Shown: in pieces, positions 6,048-6,985 of the stretch | Position numbering within the stretch: position 1 is the stretch's first letter | How the letters are laid out: each line of letters opens with the position of its first letter | Source of the DNA: an uncultured Flavobacterium sp. | Lineage (GTDB): Bacteria > Bacteroidota > Bacteroidia > Flavobacteriales > Flavobacteriaceae | Assembly: GCA_946480635.1 (NCBI GenBank) | Contig: CAMLKV010000111.1 | Coordinates: 1-6,985, forward strand | Length of the DNA stretch: 6,985 bases | Reading direction: 5' to 3' | Program-made: the position numbers and the translations under genes | Notes under the pieces: generated by a model | Database searches by the model: none | Told to the model about the DNA's origin: nothing | The model's input: the letters and a program-made list of their open reading frames with translations, nothing else

Positions 6048-6985
6048 TTGAAATTAAAAAATTGCATAGATAAAATAAAGTCAAATTCATTTTTAAGAAA
6101 TGTTGTTTTATTGGCAAGTGGTACTATAATCAGTCAGGTTATAGTTATAGCTACGTCTCCTTTATTGACAAGATTATTTACTGTTGAAGCTTTTGGTATT
6201 CTGTCTTTATTTTCAAGCTTTATGGTAATTTTTGGAGTAGTAACTACAGGAAGGTATGAACTGGCACTAGGCTTACCAGAAAAAGAAACAGAAGCAAAAA
6301 ATATGTTGAAACTTATTTTTTCGATAGGTTTTTTAGTTTCGATATTATATTTAGTAGCAATATTTTTTTTAAGAGAGGTTTTTCATTCCAAAATTTTTTC
6401 AGGATTATTTTTGTATAAATGGATTTATATCGCTCCAGTTTATACATTTTTTATAGCTGTTTATTCTGGATTAACATATTGGAATCAGAGAAGTAAGAAC
6501 TACAAAAAAATAACTATAGCCAATACCATTCAAGTTGTTTCAGCAACGATTTTGAGTGTTTTTTTTGGATTTTTAGGTTATGTAGAAATTGGAATGATTT
6601 TATCATTAGTTCTAGGTATTATGATTAGTTCTTTTTTCTTACTTAATGATTTTAGTAAAAATGATCTGACTATAAATCATAATGAAATAGTGGCAGTTGC
6701 TAAACAATTCAAGTCGTTTCCTAAATATATGATTGTGTCAGATTTGTCGCTCAATGCAACTCAACAGTTTATCCCCATTATATTTTCTGCATTGTTTAAC
6801 ACTATTATAGTTGGTTACTATTCTTTAGCTAACAGAATGCTCCGCTTGCCTAATATTGTACTGACAAGTTCTATTGCTAATATTTTCAGAAATGAGGCAA
6901 TAGATGAGATAAGAGATAAAGGAAATTGTCTGGAATTATATAAATCTACATTTAAAAAATTAGTAGTAATGGCATTTCCTGTCTA
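6048..6985 (+). CDS. Wzx-like polysaccharide flippase, N-terminal part (runs off window)
   Basis: An open frame of 312 codons without a stop, continuing past the right edge, encoding a very hydrophobic protein of the polysaccharide-exporter group of the MOP superfamily. Such proteins flip undecaprenyl-linked oligosaccharide units to the outer face of the inner membrane. Seen: a short basic amphipathic N-terminus (KLKNCIDKIKSNSFLRN), then the typical SGTIISQVIVIATSPLLTRL first helix with LTRLFTVEAFGILSLF, and TTGRYELALGLP before a loop, a pattern common in Wzx/Polysacc_synt proteins. Likely membrane segments are near residues 18-40, 48-67, 86-108, 120-142, 158-180, 182-200, 226-250 and 252-275. 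QFIPIIFSALFN and IVGYYSLANRMLRLP are also family-like. The start is TTG 6048, 2 bases after the acyltransferase stop; an in-frame TAA at 6039-6041 prevents an earlier start, and the first ATG, 6222, would remove helix 1. About two thirds of a usual 420-500-residue protein is present. Confidence 0.9.
   Translation, partial: MKLKNCIDKIKSNSFLRNVVLLASGTIISQVIVIATSPLLTRLFTVEAFGILSLFSSFMVIFGVVTTGRYELALGLPEKETEAKNMLKLIFSIGFLVSILYLVAIFFLREVFHSKIFSGLFLYKWIYIAPVYTFFIAVYSGLTYWNQRSKNYKKITIANTIQVVSATILSVFFGFLGYVEIGMILSLVLGIMISSFFLLNDFSKNDLTINHNEIVAVAKQFKSFPKYMIVSDLSLNATQQFIPIIFSALFNTIIVGYYSLANRMLRLPNIVLTSSIANIFRNEAIDEIRDKGNCLELYKSTFKKLVVMAFPV

Overview
The window is an AT-rich stretch (roughly one third G+C) that looks like the inside of a surface-polysaccharide (O-antigen or capsule type) gene cluster of a member of the Bacteroidota, most likely a flavobacterium. 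The reasons are the low GC, the absence of clear Shine-Dalgarno sequences before the starts, the flavobacterial look of the proteins, and the mix of sugar-nucleotide enzymes with a Wzx-type flippase. The organism call is inference; no rRNA or other marker gene is present. All genes lie on the plus strand, gaps are only 2 to 10 bases, and there is no room for an internal promoter or terminator, so the window appears to be one polycistronic unit that enters and leaves the window mid-gene.

Layout: (1) 1-482, C-terminal half of RmlA (glucose-1-phosphate thymidylyltransferase). (2) 486-1673, an LhgO-type FAD-dependent L-2-hydroxyglutarate oxidase. (3) 1679-2865, a DegT/DnrJ/EryC1/StrS sugar aminotransferase of the WbpE/WlbC type, split by about 59 extra AT-rich bases between 2357 and 2418 that bring in stops and shift the frame. 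(4) 2868-3443, a left-handed beta-helix acetyltransferase of the WbpD/WlbB type. (5) 3448-4467, a Gfo/Idh/MocA dehydrogenase of the WbpB/WlbA type. (6) 4470-5105, a PIG-L family zinc deacetylase. (7) 5116-6045, an LpxD-like N-acyltransferase. (8) 6048 to the window end, the N-terminal part of a Wzx-like flippase starting at TTG.

How the genes fit together: genes 3, 4 and 5 are the aminotransferase, N-acetyltransferase and 3-dehydrogenase expected for making a 2,3-diamino sugar nucleotide such as UDP-GlcNAc(3NAc)A or a close relative. In the studied Pseudomonas and Bordetella pathways the dehydrogenase renews its bound NAD+ by reducing 2-oxoglutarate to 2-hydroxyglutarate, which gives a plausible reason for the LhgO gene in the same operon: it could oxidise the by-product back to 2-oxoglutarate. 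The PIG-L deacetylase and LpxD-like acyltransferase side by side suggest an N-acetyl group is removed and replaced by another acyl group. The flippase would then export the lipid-linked unit. The main oddity is that the aminotransferase, essential to this scheme, is interrupted while its remaining sequence is intact: a recent pseudogene, an unusual recoding event, or a gene backed up by a copy elsewhere.
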